Source: an uncultured Lachnospiraceae bacterium (GTDB lineage Bacteria; Bacillota; Clostridia; Lachnospirales; Lachnospiraceae). From it: DNA of 29,904 nucleotides. The notes beneath the pieces are model-generated. The model did no database searches. It was given only the letters and a program-made list of their open reading frames with translations, and was not told the DNA's origin. The stretch covers positions 1 through 29,904 of the forward strand of contig CAJTJY010000032.1 of the NCBI GenBank assembly GCA_910576975.1. The letters run 5' to 3'. Shown piece after piece: positions 9,599 to 17,575 of the stretch (position 1 is its first letter; each line of letters opens with the position of its first letter). The position numbers and the translations under genes are program-made.

Positions 9599-11818
9599 AT
9601 GAAATCATTAGTAATTGCAGAAAAGCCCAGCGTGGGCAGAGATATTGCGAGAGTCCTGGGATGCAAACAGGGAGGCAATGGATATTTGGAAGGAAACGAT
9701 TATGTGGTCACTTGGGCTCTTGGTCATCTTGTGGAACTGGCAGATCCAGAAAGCTATGGCGACAAGTGGAAAACGTGGAAGATGGAAACCCTTCCCATGC
9801 TGCCAGAGCGCTTGGAAATCCAGGTCATCAAGAAGACGGGAAAGCAATACCAAACGGTAAAATCTCAGATGTTCCGAAAGGATATCGGGCAGATTATCAT
9901 AGCTACAGATGCAGGACGGGAAGGGGAGTTGGTGGCGCGGTGGATCATCCAGAAATCCGGGGTCAAAAAACCCATGAAACGATTGTGGATTTCTTCTGTC
10001 ACAGATAAGGCGATTCGCCAGGGATTTTCCAGCCTGCGGGACGCAAGAGATTATCAAGCATTGTATGAGGCTGCCGTTGCCCGTGCCGAGGCGGACTGGC
10101 TGGTGGGTCTGAACGCTACCCGCGCCTTGACTGTGAAACATAATGCCCAGCTTTCCTGCGGCAGGGTGCAGACGCCTACCCTTGCGATCATTGCAAAGCG
10201 GGAAGCACAGATCAAGGAGTTTCGCTCAAAGCCATATTATGGGTTGAAAATGAAGAGCAAGGAGGCGTCCTGGATCTGGAAATCAGAGAACGACAGCAGC
10301 AGTACTTATTATAAGGAAGAGATTGAGAAAGTGAAGTCCGATGTTTGCAATGGGACGGCGACGGTCAAAGAGGTGAAAAAGAAGCAGCAGAAGTCTTATG
10401 CGCCGCAGCTTTATGATTTGACCTCCCTGCAACAGGACGCTAACCGGATGTTTGGCTTTTCTGCAAAGCAGACGTTGGATTATATGCAGAGCTTGTATGA
10501 ACGCCACAAGGTAGTCACCTATCCTAGGACAGATTCCAGGTATTTGACGGCAGATATCGTGGAGACGATCCCAGAACGGCTTCGGGCATGTCGCAGCGGC
10601 ATCTATGCATCTATCTGTGGAAAGCTACTGAAAACGCCCATCAAGGGAAATAAGTCTTTCGTGGATGATAAGAAAGTTTCCGATCATCATGCCATAATCC
10701 CCACAGAGCAGGGAGTAAATCTCAGAGATTTGGAATATGGGGAGCGCAAAATTTATGAGCTGGTGGTTTCCCGTTTTCTTTCTGCACTGCTTCCCCCCTG
10801 CCAGTATCAGCAGACGGAAGTAACGGCAGTGTGCGAGGGTCATCGTTTTACGCTTAAAGGACGGATCATGGAGCAGCCAGGATGGCAGGAGATTAAGATG
10901 CTGCAGAAAGAGGCAGGAATGGCGCTGGCAGAATCTGAGGAGGATCAGGAGTCAGGCGCTATGCCAGGAGAGGTGATCTCTGGCAGCATTCCTAGCTTTA
11001 CGCTGGGGCAGAAAATATTATTTACACAGGGAAAGATCAGCGAGGGCAAGACGAAGCCGCCCTTGCCTTTTACAGAGGCTACGCTTCTTGCAGCTATGGA
11101 GAATCCCGTCAAATATATGGAGGGCGCAGATCAGAAATTAAAGAAGACATTAGGAGAGACAGGTGGTCTTGGAACAGTCGCAACCCGGGCGGACATTATC
11201 GAAAAACTGTTTCACAGCTTTATGATTGAAAAGCGTGACGCCTATATTCACCTTACTTCCAAAGGAAGGCAGGTGCTGGATTTGGCGCCTCAGGGTCTTG
11301 CTTCTCCGGAACTGACGGCAAAATGGGAACAAGAGCTTGCAGATATTGCGCAGGGCAAGAGGAAAAAGAAAGACTTCGAGGCGAAAATCCGTACTTATAC
11401 GGTGGATATCGTGAAAGACATCGAGGCGTCTTCTAAAACGTACCGTCACGAGAACTTGACCGGGAAAAAGTGTCCTCAGTGCGGCAAGCTGATGCTTGAG
11501 GTAAATCATAAGAATGGAAAAATGCTGGTGTGCCAGGACCGGGAATGCGGTTATCGGAAAATGTTGTCCAAAGTGACGAATGCCCGCTGTCCCCAGTGCC
11601 ATAAAAAGATGGAATTGATTGGAGAGGGAGAAAACCGAAGGTTTACCTGTGCCTGCGGTTACAGAGAGAAGTTGTCTGCGTTTGAAAAGCGAAAGAAAGC
11701 AAGCGGCGGCGGGGTGTCCAAAAAAGACGTTTCCCGCTATATGAATCAGATGCGACAGGAGGCGAAAGAATCAGTCAATAATGCTTTTGCGGATGCATTA
11801 GCTAATATAAAGCTGTGA
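9599..11818 (+). CDS. topB: DNA topoisomerase III (type IA)
   Basis: 739-residue type IA topoisomerase, which cuts and rejoins one DNA strand through a 5'-phosphotyrosine and decatenates replication or recombination intermediates. The TOPRIM domain opens with VIAEKPS and contains ATDAGREGE. The active-site tyrosine is Tyr308 in TYPRTDSRY. The GLGTVATRADII motif lies in the central core. Two four-cysteine zinc modules occupy the C-terminus (from CPQCG and from CPQCHKK). Length and motif order fit TopB rather than TopA. AAGGAAAG at 9579-9586 precedes the ATG by 12 bases. Many Firmicutes carry a chromosomal topB like this one, although TopB copies also travel on conjugative elements; nothing nearby suggests mobility here. 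No clear terminator follows, and the next gene has its own promoter. Confidence 0.95.
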   Translation: MKSLVIAEKPSVGRDIARVLGCKQGGNGYLEGNDYVVTWALGHLVELADPESYGDKWKTWKMETLPMLPERLEIQVIKKTGKQYQTVKSQMFRKDIGQIIIATDAGREGELVARWIIQKSGVKKPMKRLWISSVTDKAIRQGFSSLRDARDYQALYEAAVARAEADWLVGLNATRALTVKHNAQLSCGRVQTPTLAIIAKREAQIKEFRSKPYYGLKMKSKEASWIWKSENDSSSTYYKEEIEKVKSDVCNGTATVKEVKKKQQKSYAPQLYDLTSLQQDANRMFGFSAKQTLDYMQSLYERHKVVTYPRTDSRYLTADIVETIPERLRACRSGIYASICGKLLKTPIKGNKSFVDDKKVSDHHAIIPTEQGVNLRDLEYGERKIYELVVSRFLSALLPPCQYQQTEVTAVCEGHRFTLKGRIMEQPGWQEIKMLQKEAGMALAESEEDQESGAMPGEVISGSIPSFTLGQKILFTQGKISEGKTKPPLPFTEATLLAAMENPVKYMEGADQKLKKTLGETGGLGTVATRADIIEKLFHSFMIEKRDAYIHLTSKGRQVLDLAPQGLASPELTAKWEQELADIAQGKRKKKDFEAKIRTYTVDIVKDIEASSKTYRHENLTGKKCPQCGKLMLEVNHKNGKMLVCQDRECGYRKMLSKVTNARCPQCHKKMELIGEGENRRFTCACGYREKLSAFEKRKKASGGGVSKKDVSRYMNQMRQEAKESVNNAFADALANIKL

Positions 11819-11873
11819 AAACATGCTAGGATCGACTTGGCTGCGCATCAATTTTAAAGCTTGTGTGATGTTA

Positions 11874-11903
11874 TTGACTTTGCAAATTATAGTATGTTAG
11901 AAT
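11874..11903 (+). promoter_or_regulatory. Promoter of the HD-GYP response regulator gene
   Basis: TTGACT (11874-11879) and TAGAAT (11898-11903), spaced by 18 bases, with an extended TG just before the -10. Transcription would begin near 11910, about 50 bases before the ATG. Confidence 0.6.
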
Positions 11904-11958
11904 GATTGAGTAATTTTCTGATATTATGATGCAGATATCTTGACAGTGGAGGTTAAGG

Positions 11959-13047
11959 ATGGAGAAGAATGTTATTTTGATTGCGGATGATGTGGAAATC
12001 AACCGAACGATGCTCAGTTTTATTTTTGAAGAACAGTATGAGATTTTGGAAGCGGCAGACGGCGTGGAAACCATCGAGCTGTTAGAAAAACATCAAGATA
12101 CGCTGTCTCTGATTTTTCTTGATTTGATTATGCCCAACAAGTCAGGATTGGACGTGTTGGAATATATGTTTGAAAAAGGATATATGAATTTGATTCCTGT
12201 GATTATGATTACTGGAGAGTCTACGGCGGAGAGCGAAGTGAAAGCATATGAATACGGCGTTTCCGATATTATTTATAAGCCGTTTGACTCCAAAGTAGTG
12301 ATGCGACGCGCCCAGAACATTATTGAGCTGTTCCAAAACAGGATTGATATTGAGCGGAAGCTGGAAAGGCGTACGAGGCAGCTTCGTGAGAGTAAGGAAA
12401 AGCTGGAACGAAATAATGAATTCCTTGTAAACGCATTAAGCTCCGTGGTGGAATTTCGTAGCCTGGAGTCTGGCGAGCACATTCAAAGAGTCAAGTACTT
12501 TACGAAAATTCTGATGAAATATGTAATAAGCGAATTTCCAGAGTATGGTCTTACGGAGGAATCCCTGAATCTGATTGTAAATGCCTCTGCGCTTCATGAC
12601 CTTGGCAAGATCGCTATTCCTGACAGCATACTTTTAAAGCCTGGGAAGCTGACCAACGAAGAATTTCAGGAGATGAAGAAGCATACCATTTATGGCTGTC
12701 AGCTTCTGGAGAACTTTAAACAGGAAGAAAATGAATTTTACGGTTATTGTTATGACATTTGCCGTTACCATCATGAGCGTTATGATGGAAATGGTTACCC
12801 AGACCGATTAAAGGGAGATGAGATACCAATCTGGGCGCAGGTGGTTTCCATTGTGGACGTCTATGATGCGCTGGTCAGCAAACGTGTCTATAAAGCAGCG
12901 TTTGCGGTGGAAGAAGCGGTGGAGATGATTAAGAATAATGAATGCGGCGTGTTTTCACCCACTATTATGCAATGTTTTGATATGGCGAAAAGCGAGTTCT
13001 TCCAGGCTACGGAGACCAAGTTTTCTTATCTGGACAGAAGCTTGTAA
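11959..13047 (+). CDS. Response regulator with HD-GYP phosphodiesterase output domain
   Basis: 362-residue RpfG-like protein. Residues 1-125 are a receiver domain with the acidic pair in IADD, phospho-acceptor Asp55 in FLDLIMP, and Lys in IIYKPF. A charged helical linker (about 130-160, coiled-coil-like) leads to an HD-GYP domain with His213-Asp214 in HDLGK and HHERYDGNGYP at 271-281. HD-GYP proteins usually hydrolyse cyclic di-GMP, and the intact HD and GYP motifs predict an active enzyme switched by phosphorylation. No histidine kinase is adjacent, so the partner is an orphan or encoded elsewhere. GGAGG at 11948-11952 sets the start. The gene lies 100 bases upstream of spoIIID; a link between cyclic di-GMP and sporulation is possible but rests on position only. 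Confidence 0.92.
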   Translation: MEKNVILIADDVEINRTMLSFIFEEQYEILEAADGVETIELLEKHQDTLSLIFLDLIMPNKSGLDVLEYMFEKGYMNLIPVIMITGESTAESEVKAYEYGVSDIIYKPFDSKVVMRRAQNIIELFQNRIDIERKLERRTRQLRESKEKLERNNEFLVNALSSVVEFRSLESGEHIQRVKYFTKILMKYVISEFPEYGLTEESLNLIVNASALHDLGKIAIPDSILLKPGKLTNEEFQEMKKHTIYGCQLLENFKQEENEFYGYCYDICRYHHERYDGNGYPDRLKGDEIPIWAQVVSIVDVYDALVSKRVYKAAFAVEEAVEMIKNNECGVFSPTIMQCFDMAKSEFFQATETKFSYLDRSL

Positions 13048-13087
13048 ATCGAGATGATTTGGTAAGGCACAATAAACGACGATCACT

Positions 13088-13117
13088 GTCATAACCAAGG
13101 CAAATTCTTCATACATT
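13088..13117 (+). promoter_or_regulatory. Sigma-E-like promoter upstream of spoIIID
   Basis: GTCATAAC (13088-13095), 14-base spacer, CATACATT (13110-13117). The -10 fits the sigma-E consensus CATACA-T closely, and the -35 resembles the sigma-E ATA-type -35. In Bacillus, spoIIID is a mother-cell sigma-E gene, which agrees. The start would lie near 13124, about 24 bases before the TTG start codon. Confidence 0.65.
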
Positions 13118-13147
13118 ATAAAAAAAGCAGTGTATGAGGGTATTTCG

Positions 13148-13279
13148 TTGAAAGGATATATAGAAGAACGTGCCATTAATATCGCCAATTATATTATTGA
13201 GGAGAATGCCACGGTACGCCAAACTGCGAAGAAATTCGGAATTAGCAAAAGTACCGTACATATAGTTGTAACAAAATAG
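13148..13279 (+). CDS. spoIIID: spoIIID, 5' part, interrupted by an inserted element
   Basis: Codes for the N-terminal 38 residues of the mother-cell regulator SpoIIID (KGYIEERA, then ATVRQTAKKFGISKSTVH), followed by five element-derived residues and a TAG at 13277-13279. The start is TTG, with GAGGG at 13136-13140 seven bases upstream. The break falls inside the recognition helix of the helix-turn-helix, right after STVH, so the 43-residue product cannot be a working regulator. The missing 48 codons are intact at 19194-19340. Joining 13148-13262 to 19195-19340 gives 261 bases, an uninterrupted 86-residue SpoIIID of normal length. SpoIIID is known to switch mother-cell genes on and off between the sigma-E and sigma-K stages. 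Confidence 0.9.
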   Translation: MKGYIEERAINIANYIIEENATVRQTAKKFGISKSTVHIVVTK

Positions 13280-13287
13280 AATGTTTG
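13257..13287 (+). other. Left attachment site and internal arm
   Basis: Core TACATA (13257-13262) followed by the left internal arm (13263-13287). Compared with the reverse complement of the right internal arm (19164-19188), 14 of 25 positions match without gaps, including GTTGT at arm positions 3-7 and GAA/GTT at 17-19 and 21-23. The symmetry centre is the CA step of TA-CA-TA, a plausible crossover dinucleotide. Confidence 0.7.
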
Positions 13288-13364
13288 ATAAAAGAGAATT
13301 ATGGATGGTTAGATTACAATTTTATATGAGAGAGGATTGAGATAATCCTGCAGAATGAATATAT

Positions 13365-13402
13365 AAAAAGCAGATGTGAAGTGAGCATCTGCTTTTTATT
13401 AT
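13365..13402 (+). terminator. Terminator just inside the left end of the element
   Basis: 12-bp stem AAAAAGCAGATG (13365-13376) with CATCTGCTTTTT (13386-13397), 9-base loop, T-rich 3' side. It would stop transcription coming from the spoIIID promoter before it reaches the element genes. A smaller hairpin (AGGATT, loop, AATCCT, about 13333-13350) precedes it. Confidence 0.8.
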
Positions 13403-13527
13403 ATTAGAAATGCAGATAGATGAAATCATTTTACGTCAAATGGCATGTTGAAAAATATTGGACTATTTTAGAAGACATTTTCATAGTTATAGAAAAAGAG
13501 GCAAGATGGTAAGCAGGAGGTGGCTTC

Positions 13528-13710
13528 ATTATCGCTAAAAAAACAAAGCTTCATTTTCGTTTTCATAATCCAAATTCAGCGGAGGAGACCGCTAATTACA
13601 TAGCAAGAATATTTATTGAGGTCAATCAGGTTAAAATTAATCAAGTATTAAAAGAGACTGCAGAAAAAATGGAAATACAAAGTAAAGAGAATCGGGGGCT
13701 GTCGCATTAA
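13528..13710 (+). CDS. Small unknown protein of the element, unusual start
   Basis: A 60-codon frame with a protein-like sequence (KTKLHFRFHNPNS, then amphipathic helices up to KETAEKME) and no ATG, GTG or TTG start. GGAGG at 13516-13520 has ideal seven-base spacing to an ATT at 13528, so either ATT is used, an ATG has mutated, or the upstream GTG frame (13520) joins it by slippage at the run of seven A's near 13536-13542. The last four codons and the stop come from the 179-bp palindrome, so the original C-terminus has probably been replaced. I do not recognise the family with certainty. Its size and place in a recombinase-bearing element make it a candidate recombination directionality factor, comparable in role to the small excision factor of the C. 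difficile skin element. That is inference. Confidence 0.5.
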   Translation: MIAKKTKLHFRFHNPNSAEETANYIARIFIEVNQVKINQVLKETAEKMEIQSKENRGLSH

Positions 13711-13873
13711 GATCTTCACTTGTTCAAAAGGTCTTGCCGCTTATGCGGCAAATACAGAATGCACAAAATTATTCTGGGAAGCTAGCTTTCCAAGATAATC
13801 TTTGTGCATTTTGTTTGCATTGCGTTGCAATGAAAACCTTTTAAACAAGTAAATATCTTAATGCGACAGCCCC
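13695..13873. mobile_element. 179-bp cloverleaf palindromic element (MITE-like)
   Basis: Ends are a perfect 19-bp inverted repeat starting GGGGCTGTCGCA, extended inwards by ACTTGTT/AACAAGT and AAAAGGT/ACCTTTT (13718-13732 with 13836-13850). Inside are three further hairpins: TTGCCGC/GCGGCAA (13734-13751), AATGCACAAA with TTTGTGCATT (13758-13810) and CATTGC/GCAATG (13818-13832). The whole strand can therefore fold into a four-way cloverleaf. No transposase gene is inside, so it would be a non-autonomous miniature element mobilised in trans. I see no clear target-site duplication. It supplies the stop codon of the preceding small gene. Confidence 0.75.
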
Positions 13874-13942
13874 ATTAATTTTGTGAGGACTGTTGTATAA
13901 TGACTTGATTTAGGATAAAATGGTTTTAAATTAGTTCTAGAA

Positions 13943-13972
13943 AGTCATTGATTAGTCATAGAATTTAGTCAT
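13943..13972. promoter_or_regulatory. Three AGTCAT repeats before the ATPase-like gene
   Basis: AGTCAT occurs at 13943-13948, 13954-13959 and 13967-13972, the last two within a longer TTAGTCATAGAAT repeat. Spacing is 11 and 13 bases, close to one helical turn, directly upstream of the ribosome binding site. This could be an operator for a regulator, possibly the gene's own DNA-binding N-terminal domain. TATAAT at 13896-13901 and TTGATT at 13905-13910 lie upstream, but neither has a well-placed partner box. Confidence 0.4.
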
Positions 13973-13997
13973 AGAATAATAAAAGGCGGTGGATGCT

Positions 13998-15665
13998 ATG
14001 ATTTATACAGACGTTCAGCTAAAAGAGAAGATTATAAGGTTGATGGATATATTTGAAAACGAAGTAATTGAATTTAAAGAAGCAAGGAGCAATTATTCTT
14101 TTAATGACATTGGAAAATATTTTTCTGCGTTGAGCAATGAAGCTAATTTACGAGGATTACAAGAAGCATGGCTGGTTTTTGGGATATCTAATCAGAAAGA
14201 GGTCGTTGGAACAGACTTTCGGAAACAGGGAGGATTGCATAACTTAAAAAGGGAAATAGTGAATGGAACAAACGAACGACTGACATTCATGGAGATTTAT
14301 GAACTAACTTTGAATAAATGCCGCATTATTGCATTTCAGATTCCGCCAGCAATACGAGGCATACCAACGACATGGCAAGGAGCAGCTTATGCAAGAGAAC
14401 ATGAATCTGTATCGCCATTGCCCATGAATAAGGTGGATTTAATCAGAAGCCAGATAGGAATGGACTGGTCAAAGGAGATTGTAAAAGAAGCATCGGTTGC
14501 AGATTTGGATCAGGAAGCAATTAAGCGAGCGCGTCAACTTTTTTCAAAACGTCAAAAGGACCGTAAGAAAGCGCAAGAGATTTTGAAAAAGTTATCAGAC
14601 ATTGAAGTGTTAAATAAGGCAGGAATAACAATCAAAGGAGAAATTACCAGAACAGCATTGCTTCTTTTGGGAAAAAGTGAATCCAGTTATTTTTTTGACG
14701 GCTTTATTCCAAGATTAACTTGGACACTATATAATGCTGATAACACGGTGAAAACGTATGAGCATTTTGATATGCCTCTTCTTTTAGCAGTAGATGAAGT
14801 GTATTCTCGAATTAGAAATGTAAAGTATCGCTATATTGCTGGGCAGCAAACATTGTTTCCAGATGAAGTTGACCAGTATGAGCCGGAATTAATAAAGGAA
14901 ATCATAAACAATTGCATTGCTCATCAGGACTATCGTCTGCGTGGAAAAATTAATATAGAAGAGTTTGAGGATAAACTTATTTTTATTAATGAAGGAGCAT
15001 TTATCCCAGAGACTATTGAACAAGCGTTGGAGCCAGGATATAAGCCGCCTTATTATCGAAATGTATTTTTGTGCAATGCAATGGTAAACTTGTATATGAT
15101 TGATACTAACTCTATGGGAATACCAATGATGTATCAAATTCAAAGAGATAAGTGCTTTCCATTGCCGTCATATGATTTAGAGACGATCAACCGAGTCAAG
15201 GTGACAGTATTTGGAAAAATCCTAGATAAAAACTACACGCAACTTCTATACTCCAATGGTGATTTAGACATACAGACTGTATTTCTGTTAGACAAGGTTC
15301 AAAAAAAAGAGATAATATCTAAAGAAAGCTTAAGAATATTAAAGAAACAGGGGTTGGTAGAGGGACGGTATCCAAATTTATTTGTGTCATTGAAAGTAGC
15401 AGATATAGTCGGACAAAAAGCGGACTATATACGGAACAAAGGATTAGATGATGATATTTGCAAACAGTTAATAATAAAGGCTTTGGAATCTATAGGTGAA
15501 GCAAGTAAGCATGAATTGATGGATATATTAGACAAGGCATTGCCAGAGGTTTTAAGCGAAAATCAGAAATCGAAAAAAGTATCGAATCTATTGCAAATAT
15601 TAAAAAATGAGAATATTATTGCGATAAGAGGTAAGAATCGGTATGCAAAGTGGTTCTTAAAGTAG
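13998..15665 (+). CDS. AlbA_2/HATPase-type protein (COG2865-like), probable defence gene
   Basis: About 555 residues. The N-terminal region (FENEVIEFKEAR, then WLVFGISNQ, then IPPAIRGIPTTWQGAAYAR) matches the Schlafen-like AlbA_2 putative DNA-binding domain. The middle (ELIKEIINNCIAHQDYR, then FINEGAFIP) matches the divergent HATPase_c_4 ATP-binding domain. The C-terminal ~100 residues look like a winged helix (EASKHELMDIL, then NLLQILKNENII). Such proteins are annotated as predicted regulators or ATP-binding proteins and are common in defence islands; the biochemical role is not established. ATG 13998 is preferred, with GGCGGTGG just upstream; an in-frame GTG at 13989 would add three residues. 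The AIPR gene starts 28 bases downstream, suggesting a two-gene system. The gene is AT-rich compared with the flanking housekeeping genes. Confidence 0.78.
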   Translation: MIYTDVQLKEKIIRLMDIFENEVIEFKEARSNYSFNDIGKYFSALSNEANLRGLQEAWLVFGISNQKEVVGTDFRKQGGLHNLKREIVNGTNERLTFMEIYELTLNKCRIIAFQIPPAIRGIPTTWQGAAYAREHESVSPLPMNKVDLIRSQIGMDWSKEIVKEASVADLDQEAIKRARQLFSKRQKDRKKAQEILKKLSDIEVLNKAGITIKGEITRTALLLLGKSESSYFFDGFIPRLTWTLYNADNTVKTYEHFDMPLLLAVDEVYSRIRNVKYRYIAGQQTLFPDEVDQYEPELIKEIINNCIAHQDYRLRGKINIEEFEDKLIFINEGAFIPETIEQALEPGYKPPYYRNVFLCNAMVNLYMIDTNSMGIPMMYQIQRDKCFPLPSYDLETINRVKVTVFGKILDKNYTQLLYSNGDLDIQTVFLLDKVQKKEIISKESLRILKKQGLVEGRYPNLFVSLKVADIVGQKADYIRNKGLDDDICKQLIIKALESIGEASKHELMDILDKALPEVLSENQKSKKVSNLLQILKNENIIAIRGKNRYAKWFLK

Positions 15666-15693
15666 TGCGTGTTTAGAGAACGAGGGAGAAAAT

Positions 15694-17544
15694 ATGGACA
15701 AATACAATATATTGGTAAATATAGTGGATCAGATCATGGGAGAGGCGCCATCGAGGTACAAAAGATATTATCCAGAACCTCAGAATATTGAAAAAGTTGA
15801 TCAGGCGAGATCACGAGTTTTTATACATTTATATTTGAAGGTTAAATATGGTATTGATGATTTTTCTGAAAGAGAAACTTATATTACAGATGAAGTAAAT
15901 GATGGGGGAATTGATGCCTATTATATTGACAAAGAAACTAAGTCAATCGTATTTATACAATCAAAATACAGACGCAATAAAAACAATTTTGAAAATAAGA
16001 ATATTGAGTTGCATGAAATATTGAAGATGGATATAGATCGGATTACCGATGGCGAAACAGAAAATGAAGATGGCATATCTTATAATAGCAAAATACAAAA
16101 TATGATTCAAAAAATAAGTTCTATTGATGATATTGGAAGATATAGTTACCAAGTAGTTATCTTAGCTAATTTGGAAGAGAAAAAATACAAAGATTCTCAA
16201 ATAAAAAAACTTACAGGGGGATTTTCAGCAAAAATTTTCAATTATGAAAAATGTTACGATGAGTTGGTTTTTCCGGTAGTTACAGGTTGTTATTATAATG
16301 CTGATGAAATAAAAATAAGATTGTCTTTGGTAAATAAAGAGAATAATGATGGAAGAATTAGCTATACGGTTGAAACCAAATATGGAGCTTGTAAGATAAT
16401 GGTGGCTTTTGTTCCTGTACTTGAAATTGCTAAGGTAGTAACAAAATATAAAAACTCGATTTTAAAATATAACCCGAGATGTTTTTTGAGTCTGAAGAAT
16501 AATATCATTAACCCCAAGATCAGAAGTACTATAAAAAACAAGAAAACAAATGAAATTGCTTTGTATAATAATGGAATAACAATTTTATCTGATGATACGC
16601 ATTTTAATTCTAAAGTGGCATTAAAAGATACGGCACAATTGGTTATCAAGAATCCACAGATTGTAAATGGCGGTCAGACTGCGTACACACTGGCGTCAAT
16701 ATACGAGGATGATCTGGAGTATATGGAACACTTCGAGGGAAAAGAGGTCCTTGTTAAAATCATCACCTTTTTAGGTGAATATAAAGAAAGTGATAAATTA
16801 TCGTTGATTGAAGAATTATCAAAAGCAACAAATGAACAAACTCCTGTAAAAGAGGTTGACCGGAGAGCGAATGATAAGATTCAGATAGAATATCAAAAAA
16901 ATATTTATAAAGATTTTGGATATTTTTATAATAGAAAAATGGGAGAATTTTATGATGGTCTAAATCACGATTTTATTACACGTGATAGAATTGTTGAACG
17001 AACTACATTTATGAGAGTTGCGTCCAGCATACAAGGCGAAGTGGCTAAAGCACGAAGAAATGGCGATGAAGTTTTATTTAGGCCAGAGCATTTTGAACAA
17101 ATTTTTGTGGATACAGATATATACAAAAAATACATGTATGGATATTTTTGTCATATGTACTTAACTGAAATAGAGAAAAATTTTTCAAAAACAAGAAACA
17201 ATAAATATGGCATTAATACATATGGTAATGCGCTAAGATATGGAAAATATGCAGTAACATATGTTGTTTCCCAATATTGGTTAGAATCATTAGATCCATC
17301 TGAATATTATGAAAATGTAAAGATGTATACGGATATCATATTAGGACAATGGAGTGATTTTGAGAAAACTATTTCAAAAAAAGTACATAATAGAGATTAT
17401 TTTTATCAAGAGATCGGGGAGAATGGACAAAATGAATACTATTATAATTACGATGGGTATTATAAAGGAAGAACAATCAATAACGACTTAAAAAAGTTTC
17501 CCTTTGATATAAATAAAAATAATTTAAACCCTAAGAACACATAA
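15694..17544 (+). CDS. AIPR-family abortive phage resistance protein with nuclease-like N-terminus
   Basis: 616 residues. The core matches the AIPR (abortive infection phage resistance) family: NPRCFL near 268, YNNGITI near 293, and IVNGGQT at 323-329, with the helical C-terminal part typical of the family. The N-terminal ~120 residues contain Gly-Gly-Ile-Asp74 and Gln89-Ser90-Lys91 in the order D, x, QxK, which is the signature of a PD-(D/E)XK nuclease fold of the Mrr type. This predicts cleavage of nucleic acid as the effector action, but activity is inferred. The gene sits between the AlbA_2/HATPase gene and the recombinase with gaps of 28 and 31 bases, on the same strand and with the same AT-rich composition. 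Pairing suggests sensor or regulator plus effector. Confidence 0.82.
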   Translation: MDKYNILVNIVDQIMGEAPSRYKRYYPEPQNIEKVDQARSRVFIHLYLKVKYGIDDFSERETYITDEVNDGGIDAYYIDKETKSIVFIQSKYRRNKNNFENKNIELHEILKMDIDRITDGETENEDGISYNSKIQNMIQKISSIDDIGRYSYQVVILANLEEKKYKDSQIKKLTGGFSAKIFNYEKCYDELVFPVVTGCYYNADEIKIRLSLVNKENNDGRISYTVETKYGACKIMVAFVPVLEIAKVVTKYKNSILKYNPRCFLSLKNNIINPKIRSTIKNKKTNEIALYNNGITILSDDTHFNSKVALKDTAQLVIKNPQIVNGGQTAYTLASIYEDDLEYMEHFEGKEVLVKIITFLGEYKESDKLSLIEELSKATNEQTPVKEVDRRANDKIQIEYQKNIYKDFGYFYNRKMGEFYDGLNHDFITRDRIVERTTFMRVASSIQGEVAKARRNGDEVLFRPEHFEQIFVDTDIYKKYMYGYFCHMYLTEIEKNFSKTRNNKYGINTYGNALRYGKYAVTYVVSQYWLESLDPSEYYENVKMYTDIILGQWSDFEKTISKKVHNRDYFYQEIGENGQNEYYYNYDGYYKGRTINNDLKKFPFDINKNNLNPKNT

Positions 17545-17575
17545 AATCTTTTCATGCAGGAAGGATATTTAGATC

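Noticed and set aside
13148..13279. spoIIID as a plain frameshifted or degraded pseudogene
   Set aside because: The missing half is intact 5.9 kb away and joins in frame at a shared core beside a recombinase gene, which decay would not produce.
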